DNA of 64,000 nucleotides from Lagierella sp. GTDB lineage: Bacteria; Bacillota; Clostridia; Tissierellales; Peptoniphilaceae. A program made the position numbers and the translations under genes. The notes below the pieces were generated by a model that did no database searches, was not told the DNA's origin, and worked only from the letters and a program-made list of their open reading frames with translations. The DNA lies in contig NZ_JASBYU010000005.1 in NCBI RefSeq assembly GCF_029983815.1, positions 1-64,000 of the forward strand, given 5' to 3'. Shown here one piece after another: positions 50,432 to 59,158 of the stretch (positions are counted from its first letter, which is position 1; every line of letters starts with the position of its first letter).

Positions 50432-53203
50432 TTGAGTAATTTTAGCATATTGAATACAGGGCTATACCGGACAACTATCCATTCTTATAGCAAAGATATA
50501 AAGTTAAATGACATGTTAAATTTTATTAAGAAAAATCAAATATTTCAAGAACAGATTCTAGCATCCAATACTAGTTTATATAACGAATTACTTAAAGCAA
50601 CAAGGGAAAGTAATGTCCGAAAAATTAAACAGATAAATACATCTTTATTTAATTATTATAAAAGATCTATATATAGAACCACTCCGTTTGGACTCTTTTC
50701 TGGAATGGATATTTTGAGCATTAATAGCGCCAGCATTCAAAACAAAAACCGAATGAATATCGAGTGTGTTGATAAGAAGATAGTACAAATTAACCCTAAA
50801 TGGCTGGATAAGCTTAACGAGAAATTAGTAACAATACACTACAAAAAGCTTAAATATTACGTAAATGCATCAATAATTGAAGACAATGAAACTATAAAAT
50901 TATATATTCAAGATCGTAAAAGTGGAGAAAGAGAATCTATAATAATTGAAAGAAATGAAATTATAAATTACTTTTTAAAATTAAAAAGCACATTTACTTC
51001 CTATACAGATATAAGAAATATAGTTTCTAATATAGGGAAATTTACTGAAGATGATGTAAAGGAATTAATTATAGATTTAATTGATTTGAAAATTTTAATT
51101 CCTGAAACGGAGATTCCATTAAAAAACTATAGCTTATTAGATAAGCAGATTGAAATTCTTAAAAAATTAAATATGCCTATTAAAAGATTTGAATCTATAA
51201 AAGAGAAAATTTCAAATTATGAAAAGCTTAAAATAGGTGAAGGAATAAAAAAATTTGAAGATCTTGTTAATCAAATGTACACAATAAATAGAGAAATTAC
51301 TGATCCTATTATAGTTAACACTATTTTAAAACCTAAAAATTTAAACATTGAACCTTCAAAGTTGGAGAGCTTTGAAAATATGATCAAAGTAATGATAAAT
51401 TTAGAATATTTGATTATGAAAGATTTAAAAAAACAAATTATTGAGGAATATTTAGAGAGATTTGGAGAATATCAAAAAGTTAAATTTAAGGATTTTTATA
51501 ATTTTTTACTTAACATAAATTTTTTTAAAGATCTTGAATATTACATTGAGGAAGGGTTTAAAAATTCGAAAGAAGTCAAAAATGTATATCAAAAAATTGA
51601 TGAATCTATTATCGATGATGAGATAAAGTTAGAAAATATTTTTAAAGAAATTAATCTAAGCGGTAAGAGATATTATCCGAGGAGTTTTGATTTATTTTTA
51701 GAGAAAAATTCTAATAATACTTTTTATCTTGATGAAATGTACAGAAGTTTAAATGTTGGAAGTACTGAGGGGCGATTCTGCAATAGTGCTATAACAAATA
51801 GAAAAGTTAGCGCATCAGAAGTTGAGTTGATTTACAGGCCTTTAACTTCAAATTTGGATAAATTGGTTTATGGATTTACAGAAGTTCAAAAGAACATCCC
51901 TATAAATACTGTTCCTAGTAATGTGGACAAGACAATAATGTTAAATGAAATAGAAATAGTATTTCAAAATGATGAATTTATTTTATGGGACAATAAAAAT
52001 AAAACAGATATATATGTAAGAAAATCAGATAATCTAAACTTGAAATATCTAAACAATATTGAAAAAACATTAATTTTGTTTTCGTCGGGAATGCTCTTAA
52101 ATAGGAATCCAGTTAAACACCTAATGAAAGATAGAAAATATATACCTAAAATTACGTACAAAGGAATAACTATATGCAATAGGACTTGGAAGTTTATTAA
52201 CAGGAATGTAGATTATAAAACATACCTAAAAGAAATAGACGAAATAGTTTTTGCAAAAAAACTACCTAAATTTTTAAATATTAAACATTTAGATATGAAA
52301 TTACCGATAAACATACGAGATACTGATGATTTAAATTGTTTATACAAATTATCCCGTAATAAAGAAGTGTTTTTGGAGGAAATAGAAGAAGAAAAGGATA
52401 AGTTAAATAGAGAAAGTATAGTACTTAGAGTCTTGAATACTGAGGAAAAGAAAATATTTAAACAAGCTAGGACCTATGAAAAAAATACTAAATCTCTCTT
52501 TAGACGTTATGCAAATTTTAACATAAAAATATTAGAATGTTATAAGAGATACTTTTGGACTAAATTTTTTGATATATGTAACAATGATTTCTTTTTTATA
52601 AATTACTTAGACGATAATCATAGTTCCTTGAGGTTGAGAATAATAAATATTACGATGGACCAGCTTATTAAAATTGATAAAGAGTTTCACAATCTAGAGA
52701 TGGATAATATAATCCACAAATACTCTTTAGAATGTTTTGAACCTGAATATAATAGGTATGGTGGAATAGAGAAATACAGGGATTATGAAAATATCTTTAT
52801 AATTGAAAGTAAAGAAGCTGGCAAATTAATATCAGAAGGAAATGAACAGGAAAAATTAAAGAACTACTTATTAAATACTGTTAATTACATTATAAAATCC
52901 AATATTGACAACCAAAAAATTATAGATATTTTAAATGCAACGATTGATTACTCTAAGATAAATAAGAAAGATAAACTCATTTGCGATAAGCTAAAAAGAA
53001 ATATTACTCACCAAGAATTAAGGAGTCATTATTTAAAACACTTTAAAACTCTTGGTAAGGCATTTAAAAACTTAGATGTTATAGGGTTGACAAGCTTGAT
53101 TCATTTGTCAGCAAATAGATTATTTGGGATAGATAAAGAAAAAGAAAATCAACTAAAATATATATTAATTAAAACTTTAAAAAAATTAGAGCATGAGAGG
53201 TAG
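50432..53203 (+). CDS. LanB-like lantibiotic dehydratase, full length
   Basis: A 923-residue protein. The N-terminal glutamylation domain shows SIYRTTPFGLFSGMDIL near residue 75. The C-terminal SpaB_C-type elimination domain shows FFFINYLDDNHSSLRLRI near residue 725 and ECFEPEYNRYGG. Both halves are present, so it should dehydrate Ser/Thr via glutamyl-tRNA, as in class I lanthipeptides and in thiopeptide or goadsporin-type pathways. No LanC is encoded in the island. TTG start after GAGGTGAGAAC. The following YcaO gene starts 5 bases after its stop codon. Confidence 0.85.
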   Translation: MSNFSILNTGLYRTTIHSYSKDIKLNDMLNFIKKNQIFQEQILASNTSLYNELLKATRESNVRKIKQINTSLFNYYKRSIYRTTPFGLFSGMDILSINSASIQNKNRMNIECVDKKIVQINPKWLDKLNEKLVTIHYKKLKYYVNASIIEDNETIKLYIQDRKSGERESIIIERNEIINYFLKLKSTFTSYTDIRNIVSNIGKFTEDDVKELIIDLIDLKILIPETEIPLKNYSLLDKQIEILKKLNMPIKRFESIKEKISNYEKLKIGEGIKKFEDLVNQMYTINREITDPIIVNTILKPKNLNIEPSKLESFENMIKVMINLEYLIMKDLKKQIIEEYLERFGEYQKVKFKDFYNFLLNINFFKDLEYYIEEGFKNSKEVKNVYQKIDESIIDDEIKLENIFKEINLSGKRYYPRSFDLFLEKNSNNTFYLDEMYRSLNVGSTEGRFCNSAITNRKVSASEVELIYRPLTSNLDKLVYGFTEVQKNIPINTVPSNVDKTIMLNEIEIVFQNDEFILWDNKNKTDIYVRKSDNLNLKYLNNIEKTLILFSSGMLLNRNPVKHLMKDRKYIPKITYKGITICNRTWKFINRNVDYKTYLKEIDEIVFAKKLPKFLNIKHLDMKLPINIRDTDDLNCLYKLSRNKEVFLEEIEEEKDKLNRESIVLRVLNTEEKKIFKQARTYEKNTKSLFRRYANFNIKILECYKRYFWTKFFDICNNDFFFINYLDDNHSSLRLRIINITMDQLIKIDKEFHNLEMDNIIHKYSLECFEPEYNRYGGIEKYRDYENIFIIESKEAGKLISEGNEQEKLKNYLLNTVNYIIKSNIDNQKIIDILNATIDYSKINKKDKLICDKLKRNITHQELRSHYLKHFKTLGKAFKNLDVIGLTSLIHLSANRLFGIDKEKENQLKYILIKTLKKLEHER

Positions 53204-53207
53204 TTTT

Positions 53208-55397
53208 ATGTATACTATTAATAACTTAAGTAGGGTATATAAAATTTCTGAACAAAGAGCAATCGTCGAAAATAGCAAAGGATATTTTATTTTGACAGGA
53301 GATTTATATATACTAGAGGAAATTCTTGGAATAATTAATTTAAACGGTAAATTAAATTCTGTGATTGAAAGATTAGGGAATACATTTGATGAAGAAGATA
53401 TAAAAAGATATTTACAAGTCTTGATAAATTTAGAAATAATTACTAAAAAAGTAGATAAGAACACAATGGTTAAGAATATTATTGCTTATGGTAATCAATT
53501 ATGTCTTGAATTGTTTTCGAATATAAATAGCAATGTTAAAATTCTTAAAGACATTAGGGAAGCAACTAAATTTCACGATCCTTTATTAATATTATTCTTA
53601 GACAAAAAAAGCAATGATGATATAATCAACATCAATAAATTCTTATTAAATCATAATATCAAATTTGTATTACTAAGGAAAAAGTTTAATAATTATATAT
53701 TAGGACCATATGTAATTCCTTGGGAATCAGCTTGTGTTGATTGTTGCATAAAAAGTCTTTTTCAACACTATAATTCAATAAATAGTGGCCAAGCAAAAAT
53801 CTGTAATAATGAAATTTCAAAACTTGAGTTCTCGGAAGACTTAATAAATGTTAATATTAATGAATTGACAATTATCCTAAAACAATTAAATGATCAAATT
53901 CTTAATATTGCTTATAAATCTGAGACTTATTTAGCAAATAAGGAAATAATAATTAAATTTAAACCTTTCTTAAACGTTAAAGAAAGCTTTTATGCTTCTA
54001 CATCACTTTGTAAAAGCTGTAATAATATAAATAAGAACATTAAAAAATCAACAAATGTTAAGAAAATGGAAATCCCTCAATTTGAATATAATTTGGGAGG
54101 GAGTGATATATTTAAATATTTTAATGGAGGAACACGTATTTCGGATTACGAGGCTTCCTACAAAAAGCTTAAAGATTCAATAAATGCTTTGGATTTAAGT
54201 ATAAAGATTGAACCAGATTATAATAGTATATTCAAAGATATTATGATAACTTATAATTCAAAATGTGAAGGCCTATTTATAAATAATATGTTAGTAGACT
54301 CTCAATTATCATATGGAAAAGGAATCACTGAAGAACAAGCCTTTCTTTCTGCAGGGTATGAATTAGTTGAAAGAATATCATCTAAGTACAGAGGTGAACA
54401 AGAAATTATAAGAGGTTCTTTTAACACTCTAAAAAAATATGCTACAGATGTTGGAGAAATTGTAAATTATGCAAAAGAACTTTCTTTGCCCTATGAAAGA
54501 TTTGACAAAGACATGACAATTGATTGGGTATGGGGATACTCATTAATTGACAGGAATTCAAAACTTATACCAGCATCTTTAGTATTTTTATCTGACGCAT
54601 ATTTTTATGGAGATTATTTAAGCTTAACTTCTTCAGGTCTTTCTGCGAGTGAAAATTATTTAGATGCAATATTACAAGCTTTATTAGAAATAATAGAACA
54701 TGATTCTTGGATGATTTATCAAAGTACCGGCATATCAACTGATACAATAAATTATGATTCTATAAATGATTCTAGGATATTATCATTGATAAATAAAATA
54801 AGACTAGAAGGATTTGAAGTAATTAGTAAAAATTATACATCTGATTTAGGAATTCCAGTAATCAAAAGTTGGATATATAACAAAAAAGACTATCTTAAAT
54901 TTGCGTTTAGTGGTTTTGGAGCATCTTTCATACCTGAAATAGCTTTGGAAAGATCTATTACCGAAGCCATTCAGGCTTATCCTTATTATGTAACAAAAGA
55001 TAATAATAGATTCTATAGAAAAACACATAGAAATTTTTCAAAAGATCATGTAAGTTTATATGGATTATCACATTTCTATAATAGTGAAATTAAAAATGAT
55101 ACTAAAATAGTAGAAATAGGAAATGTATCAGAAATAAAAAATGTAAATACAATTCAAGAGGCTATAGGAGTTCTTTTAAAAAAAATACGAAAAACTAATC
55201 CTAATTTAGATATCATAGTAGTAAATCTTAGAAGTTCAATTTTTAATATACCAACAGTAAAGGTTATTGTTACAGGAGGTCTTCAAACACAAAGAGAACC
55301 TATGCTCATTGCTGCCGAACGTACATTGAAATATAAAATGAGAAATGGGAATAAAAGATCATATCTAGATTTATATCTTGGACCATATCCGCACTAA
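53208..55397 (+). CDS. Fused TOMM cyclodehydratase (E1-like partner plus YcaO)
   Basis: A 729-residue protein. The N-terminal ~300 residues look like an ocin-ThiF/E1-like partner domain that binds leader peptides, with putative zinc Cys pairs CVDCC and CKSC. The C-terminal YcaO domain (about residues 350-729) has GKGITEEQAF, GYELVERISS and LLEIIEHDSW. The layout is that of fused C-D cyclodehydratases such as TruD. It should turn Cys or Ser/Thr into azolines. Start set at ATG 53208 (AGAGGTAG upstream) rather than ATG 53193, which overlaps the preceding gene. Confidence 0.8.
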   Translation: MYTINNLSRVYKISEQRAIVENSKGYFILTGDLYILEEILGIINLNGKLNSVIERLGNTFDEEDIKRYLQVLINLEIITKKVDKNTMVKNIIAYGNQLCLELFSNINSNVKILKDIREATKFHDPLLILFLDKKSNDDIININKFLLNHNIKFVLLRKKFNNYILGPYVIPWESACVDCCIKSLFQHYNSINSGQAKICNNEISKLEFSEDLINVNINELTIILKQLNDQILNIAYKSETYLANKEIIIKFKPFLNVKESFYASTSLCKSCNNINKNIKKSTNVKKMEIPQFEYNLGGSDIFKYFNGGTRISDYEASYKKLKDSINALDLSIKIEPDYNSIFKDIMITYNSKCEGLFINNMLVDSQLSYGKGITEEQAFLSAGYELVERISSKYRGEQEIIRGSFNTLKKYATDVGEIVNYAKELSLPYERFDKDMTIDWVWGYSLIDRNSKLIPASLVFLSDAYFYGDYLSLTSSGLSASENYLDAILQALLEIIEHDSWMIYQSTGISTDTINYDSINDSRILSLINKIRLEGFEVISKNYTSDLGIPVIKSWIYNKKDYLKFAFSGFGASFIPEIALERSITEAIQAYPYYVTKDNNRFYRKTHRNFSKDHVSLYGLSHFYNSEIKNDTKIVEIGNVSEIKNVNTIQEAIGVLLKKIRKTNPNLDIIVVNLRSSIFNIPTVKVIVTGGLQTQREPMLIAAERTLKYKMRNGNKRSYLDLYLGPYPH

Positions 55398-55528
55398 AGC
55401 AACATTACTATATAATAATAATAAAATAATAATAAATAAATAATGAACTCAATAAATGTAGATTAAAAGAAGTGGAATTTAACCTAAAAATAAACTGTCT
55501 GAGAAATAACATAAAGTATGCGACTAAT

Positions 55529-55550
55529 TGGTTTTAATATATTAAAACCA
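55529..55550. repeat. 22-bp perfect palindrome at the island's right junction
   Basis: TGGTTTTAATA followed by its exact complement TATTAAAACCA. It overlaps the first bases of the extended direct repeat (from 55546). It may be a recombination or protein-binding site or an unfinished terminator. Confidence 0.7.
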
Positions 55551-55555
55551 CCTTT

Positions 55556-55627
55556 AAAATAAATATACGAAGAAAAGAGCTTATTGAAGATTAGTTTTTG
55601 AGTAATTGGACAGTCCTAGGGCTGTCC
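55556..55627 (+). repeat. 72-bp direct repeat, right copy
   Basis: Exact copy of 46904-46975. It encodes the last 12 codons of bceS with stop codon but is detached from any kinase gene, and ends with the hairpin GGACAG/CTGTCC followed by TTT. The adjoining sequence leads into bceA, so this was probably the original bceS-bceA junction or a donor copy of it. Confidence 0.95.
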
Positions 55628-55642
55628 TTTAAACTTTCTATA

Positions 55643-55655
55643 TTACAAATTGTAA
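55643..55655. promoter_or_regulatory. BceR-type operator upstream of bceA
   Basis: TTACAA-A-TTGTAA, a 6-1-6 palindrome close to the TNACA-N4-TGTAA box known for Bce-type regulators, 77 bases before the bceA start. A further TGTAA lies near 55670. Confidence 0.55.
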
Positions 55656-55731
55656 GGTTATATAAAAACTGTAAGTTTAGATTTGGGATTATTATTTCAA
55701 AAGGATGTAAGATAGTCTCAAGGAGGTTGTT

Positions 55732-56505
55732 ATGAATATTTTAGAGGTAACGAATTTAAAAAAAGTATATAAAGGAAAAAAGACTTCTGTTGAAGCCTTG
55801 AAAGATGTCAATTTTGCTGTAGATAAGGGAGAATTTGTCGCAATCATGGGGGAATCTGGTTCAGGAAAGACCACTTTGCTAAATATTATTGCAACGGTGG
55901 ACCACCCTACCTATGGTGAAGTAAAGTTAAATGGCGAAAATATATTTAAAAAGTCAGAGGATTCACAAGCGGAATTTCGAAGGAAGAACTTAGGTTTTGT
56001 ATACCAGGACTTCAATCTATTAAACTCGCTAAACAACAGGGACAATATCTTTTTGCCAATGGTTTTGTCAAATGAAAAGGTAAGTTTAATGCAAGAGAGG
56101 ATTAAAAAGATTGCTTCGGAATTGAATATTGAAAATCTTTTAAACAAATATCCCTATGAAGTTTCCGGTGGACAAAAACAGAGGATTGCCATAGCCAGAG
56201 CCATGATAACATATCCTAAGCTACTTTTGGCAGATGAGCCTACAGGAGCCTTGGATTCAAATTCCAGTATGGAACTTTTAAATCTTTTTGAGGACTTGAA
56301 CATGAAGGGCCAAACCATTTTGATGGTAACCCATTCTACCATGGCGGCATCTCGAGCTTCCAGGGTGCTATTTATAAAAGACGGCATCATATTCTATGAC
56401 CTATATAAAGGTGACATGAACAACGAACAGATGTATAAAAAGCTGGTACAAACCCAGATGATGTTGCTCTCTGGAGGTGACACAATTGAAGAAGCTGGAA
56501 TTTAA
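55732..56505 (+). CDS. bceA: BceA-type ABC transporter ATPase
   Basis: A 257-residue ATP-binding protein. Walker A GESGSGKTT, Q-loop VYQDFNLLNSL, signature VSGGQKQRIAIARA, Walker B LLLADEPTGALD and H-loop VTHS are all intact. The sequence is of the MacB/BceA group that partners large permeases for bacitracin-type peptide resistance. CAAGGAGGTTGTT precedes ATG. It overlaps bceB. It belongs with bceRS upstream of the island. Confidence 0.9.
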   Translation: MNILEVTNLKKVYKGKKTSVEALKDVNFAVDKGEFVAIMGESGSGKTTLLNIIATVDHPTYGEVKLNGENIFKKSEDSQAEFRRKNLGFVYQDFNLLNSLNNRDNIFLPMVLSNEKVSLMQERIKKIASELNIENLLNKYPYEVSGGQKQRIAIARAMITYPKLLLADEPTGALDSNSSMELLNLFEDLNMKGQTILMVTHSTMAASRASRVLFIKDGIIFYDLYKGDMNNEQMYKKLVQTQMMLLSGGDTIEEAGI

Positions 56506-58501
56506 ACTTGCTTTTAACAATATAAAAAACAATAAGATGATTTACATTCCCTATATCTTGGCTTCCGGGGTTTTTGTATATATCTACTTGTTGCTATTGA
56601 ACTTGCAAAGTGAAGCATTCATTGCAAATAGCAAGGGGTCTAGGACCATTGCCCAGGTTTTAGGGCTTGGAACATGGATAATAATGATATTTGCCATATT
56701 TTTCCTACTGTATATCAATGCGGTTTTAAACAAGAGCAGGATAAAGGATTTGGCGCTTTACTCAATGTTGGGGGCGTCAAAAAAGAGTATTGGGAAAGTC
56801 ATAGGAATTGAAACTGTTATCACATCTATATTGTCCATAGCCATTGGGATTGGTACATTGCTTTTAAGTTACCCCCTTATACTGAAGATAATAGCAAAGA
56901 TACTGGGGATTACAAACATTGAAATATTTAACATAAATACTTTCTTTATCAAAGAGACCATTAGAATGTTTGTGCTTATGCACTTGGTTTTGGGAATAAT
57001 CAATATCTTTTCAATTATGAGGTCAAACCCTATACAACTTCTACAAAAGAGTAAAGAGGGAGAAAAGGAACCTAAGGCTTCAATAATAGGAATTGTTTTA
57101 GGGTTGTCTTTACTTGGCTATGGTTATTATGCAGCACTGACGACAGACTCTATAATTAAAAGTTTAAAGGTCTTCTTTGTAGCAGTTATAGCAGTAATAT
57201 TTGGAACTTACTTTCTATTTGGCTCAATTTCTATAATTCTTCTTAAAGCATTGAAGAAGAATAAGAGGGTTTACTATAAGGAAAAAAACATGACCTTCAT
57301 CTCAGGACTTCTTTTTAGAGTTAAGGAATCCTCTGCAGCCCTTGCCAGTATTTGTATAATTTCGACCATGTTTTTAGTAGTGTTTACATCCTTAACAGGA
57401 TTACTAAAAAGTAAGGAGACTTTTTTAGAATATGCATTTCCTTCCGACTATGCTCTTATGTACTACGGACAGGACAGGGACTTGGACGAAAATATTAAAC
57501 AGGAAATAGAAAAAATATCCCAGGAGGAAAATGTACCTCTAAATGATATTAAAGTGGGAGAAAAGATCCTCTTTGGAATCGAAAAAAAGGACTCGGAATT
57601 CGTTCCTGTAGTATACGAAGAGGGAACAGAAAAGGTCTTTGAAAAGGACTTTACCCTTGTCTCCCTTGTAAACATCGACCAGTTTAACGGCCTGTCTGAT
57701 AAAAAATACGATTTAAAGGATAAGGAAGTTTTAATCTATTCCAATAGGGGATACACCTATGAAGATTTTAAGTTTGGGAAGTTAGATTACAAGACAAAGA
57801 TGTTAGAAACAATTCCAAATCATTTCAATAGTCCAACGGAGGGTCTATTTCACAATCTAGTTCTTGTGGTAGAGGATAGTAAAGAAATAACCGACGAAAT
57901 TGATGAATTTATAGGGAATAAAAAAGACGGAGGAACATACACCCCACAAACGGATATCTTTATAGATGTAAAGGACAATACCGTTTCAAACCCTAATTTT
58001 ACAAAGAAAATTACTGAAATTATGACATCAGAGAAAATTTCACAACAATATTCAACGGGATTTACAGACGGAATTACAAGCAGAGTGGAATTTAGTAATA
58101 TATATAGCGGAGTTTATATTGTAGCGACTCTTTTGTCACTTATCTTTGTTATATCCACCTCCATTATCATCTACTATAAACAGATAGCAGAAGGGGTGAC
58201 GGACGGAAAGAATATTGCAATTATGAGAAAGATGGGTATGTCACAAAATCAAATCAAGAAGAATGTTTCAAGACAAAACTTCTTTATGTTCTTCGCACCC
58301 TTCTTCGTTGCAATCTGTCATACCCTAGGTTCATCTAAAATAGTCTTTGATATAGTAAAAATTGTTGGTATCATAGACAAAAAGACATTTATCATCTCAA
58401 CTGCAATTGGCATAGGAATTTACCTGGTGGTATACCTTATTATGTTTAAACTTTCAACAGTCGTGTACCTAAAGATGGCAAGTAGATATGAAAATAGATA
58501 G
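56486..58501 (+). CDS. bceB: BceB-type ABC transporter permease
   Basis: A 671-residue FtsX-like permease with about ten membrane helices. A large extracytoplasmic domain (about residues 310-530) lies between the sixth/seventh-type helices, the hallmark of BceB, which senses and removes peptide antibiotics together with BceS. The FtsX-type phrase GKNIAIMRKMGMSQNQIKK lies near residue 570. The TTG at 56486 is favoured because GGAGGTGA (56473-56480) sits 5 bases upstream; a GTG at 56477 is in frame but inside that site. A terminator follows. Confidence 0.9.
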   Translation: MKKLEFKLAFNNIKNNKMIYIPYILASGVFVYIYLLLLNLQSEAFIANSKGSRTIAQVLGLGTWIIMIFAIFFLLYINAVLNKSRIKDLALYSMLGASKKSIGKVIGIETVITSILSIAIGIGTLLLSYPLILKIIAKILGITNIEIFNINTFFIKETIRMFVLMHLVLGIINIFSIMRSNPIQLLQKSKEGEKEPKASIIGIVLGLSLLGYGYYAALTTDSIIKSLKVFFVAVIAVIFGTYFLFGSISIILLKALKKNKRVYYKEKNMTFISGLLFRVKESSAALASICIISTMFLVVFTSLTGLLKSKETFLEYAFPSDYALMYYGQDRDLDENIKQEIEKISQEENVPLNDIKVGEKILFGIEKKDSEFVPVVYEEGTEKVFEKDFTLVSLVNIDQFNGLSDKKYDLKDKEVLIYSNRGYTYEDFKFGKLDYKTKMLETIPNHFNSPTEGLFHNLVLVVEDSKEITDEIDEFIGNKKDGGTYTPQTDIFIDVKDNTVSNPNFTKKITEIMTSEKISQQYSTGFTDGITSRVEFSNIYSGVYIVATLLSLIFVISTSIIIYYKQIAEGVTDGKNIAIMRKMGMSQNQIKKNVSRQNFFMFFAPFFVAICHTLGSSKIVFDIVKIVGIIDKKTFIISTAIGIGIYLVVYLIMFKLSTVVYLKMASRYENR

Positions 58502-58525
58502 CCTCTAGCAAATAAAAATCACGTT

Positions 58526-58555
58526 AAACCCTTACAAAATGAAGTAGGGGTTTTT
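58526..58555 (+). terminator. Intrinsic terminator after bceB
   Basis: AAACCCTTAC pairs with GTAGGGGTTT (one mismatch), followed by TTTTT. Confidence 0.8.
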
Positions 58556-58689
58556 CTAATAAAGCTAAAAATATATGAAGTTTTATTATTTTATTACATG
58601 GCAAAGTGAAAAAATGATAGTTTGAAAATAAATAAAAATTATTATTGACAATGTCATAAAAAACGGTAAAAAAAACTAGAGGTGATTAA

Positions 58690-59094
58690 ATGAAGAAGAA
58701 AATTATAATTATTATTGCAGCTTTAATCCTATTGCACATTGCCTCTAGATATATTACAGGATATATTGTAGAGAAGAGGATTGATGATTTTATAGCTAAG
58801 CAGGGAATAAAGAAGGAAGAAATTTTAGAAGAATCCTTTGGATTTAGTCTAAATCTACTATATTTTGGCAAAGTAATCACTCTTAAAAACGAACCAGGAG
58901 TGGAGCTTCGATATGACTACAGCATTTATGACCCTCCGATAATTGTAATACCAAAGAAATATGATGAGTACTACAATGGCGTATACTACAGTACTTATGA
59001 TGGTAAACCACCAGAAGAAGGACAAAAATACGATGAGGGTACTTTAGGAAAAGATGGGAATTTTTTAAGGGAATTTGAGACCATAAACAAATAA
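58690..59094 (+). CDS. DUF3139-like membrane-anchored protein
   Basis: A 134-residue protein with an N-terminal helix (KKKIIIIIAALILLHIAS) acting as signal anchor, then a helical segment (IVEKRIDDFIAKQGIKKEEI) and a Tyr-rich C-terminal domain with YDYSIYDPPIIVIP. Layout and length resemble DUF3139 proteins of Firmicutes. Function unknown. Start after AGAGGTGATTAA. Terminator downstream. Confidence 0.55.
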   Translation: MKKKIIIIIAALILLHIASRYITGYIVEKRIDDFIAKQGIKKEEILEESFGFSLNLLYFGKVITLKNEPGVELRYDYSIYDPPIIVIPKKYDEYYNGVYYSTYDGKPPEEGQKYDEGTLGKDGNFLREFETINK

Positions 59095-59100
59095 AAATAT

Positions 59101-59147
59101 AAGGGAACTCAGTAACTTTTTTAAGTTAAAGAGCTCCCTTTTCTTTT
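59101..59147 (+). terminator. Terminator after the DUF3139-like gene
   Basis: AAGGGAACTC pairs with GAGCTCCCTT (one mismatch; inner loop also pairs), followed by TTCTTTTT. Confidence 0.75.
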
Positions 59148-59158
59148 TCAAATTTGCA

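Larger units (their letters stand above)
46976..55627. other. 8.65-kb inserted peptide-biosynthesis island between bceS and bceA
   Basis: The segment between the two repeat copies, counted with the right copy, splits a BceRS-BceAB module. It contains a precursor, two YcaO genes, an MFS gene and a LanB-like gene, all AT-rich and on the plus strand. No integrase, transposase or terminal inverted repeat was found. Acquisition by homologous or site-specific recombination at the bceS 3' end is inferred. Confidence 0.65.
55398..55731. other. Right boundary of the island and bceA upstream region
   Basis: A 334-bp spacer. From left to right: an ATAATA-rich stretch, a 22-bp palindrome (55529-55550), the right copy of the 72-bp repeat, a BceR-type operator and the bceA ribosome-binding site AAGGAGG. 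No ORF was seen. Confidence 0.7.

Noticed and set aside
55398..55460. ATAATA-rich stretch as a CRISPR or tandem-repeat array
   Set aside because: Only simple-sequence AT slippage; no spacer-repeat structure.
46976..55555. Calling the island a transposon or an integrative element
   Set aside because: No transposase, integrase, relaxase or terminal inverted repeats are present; only the direct repeat supports mobility.
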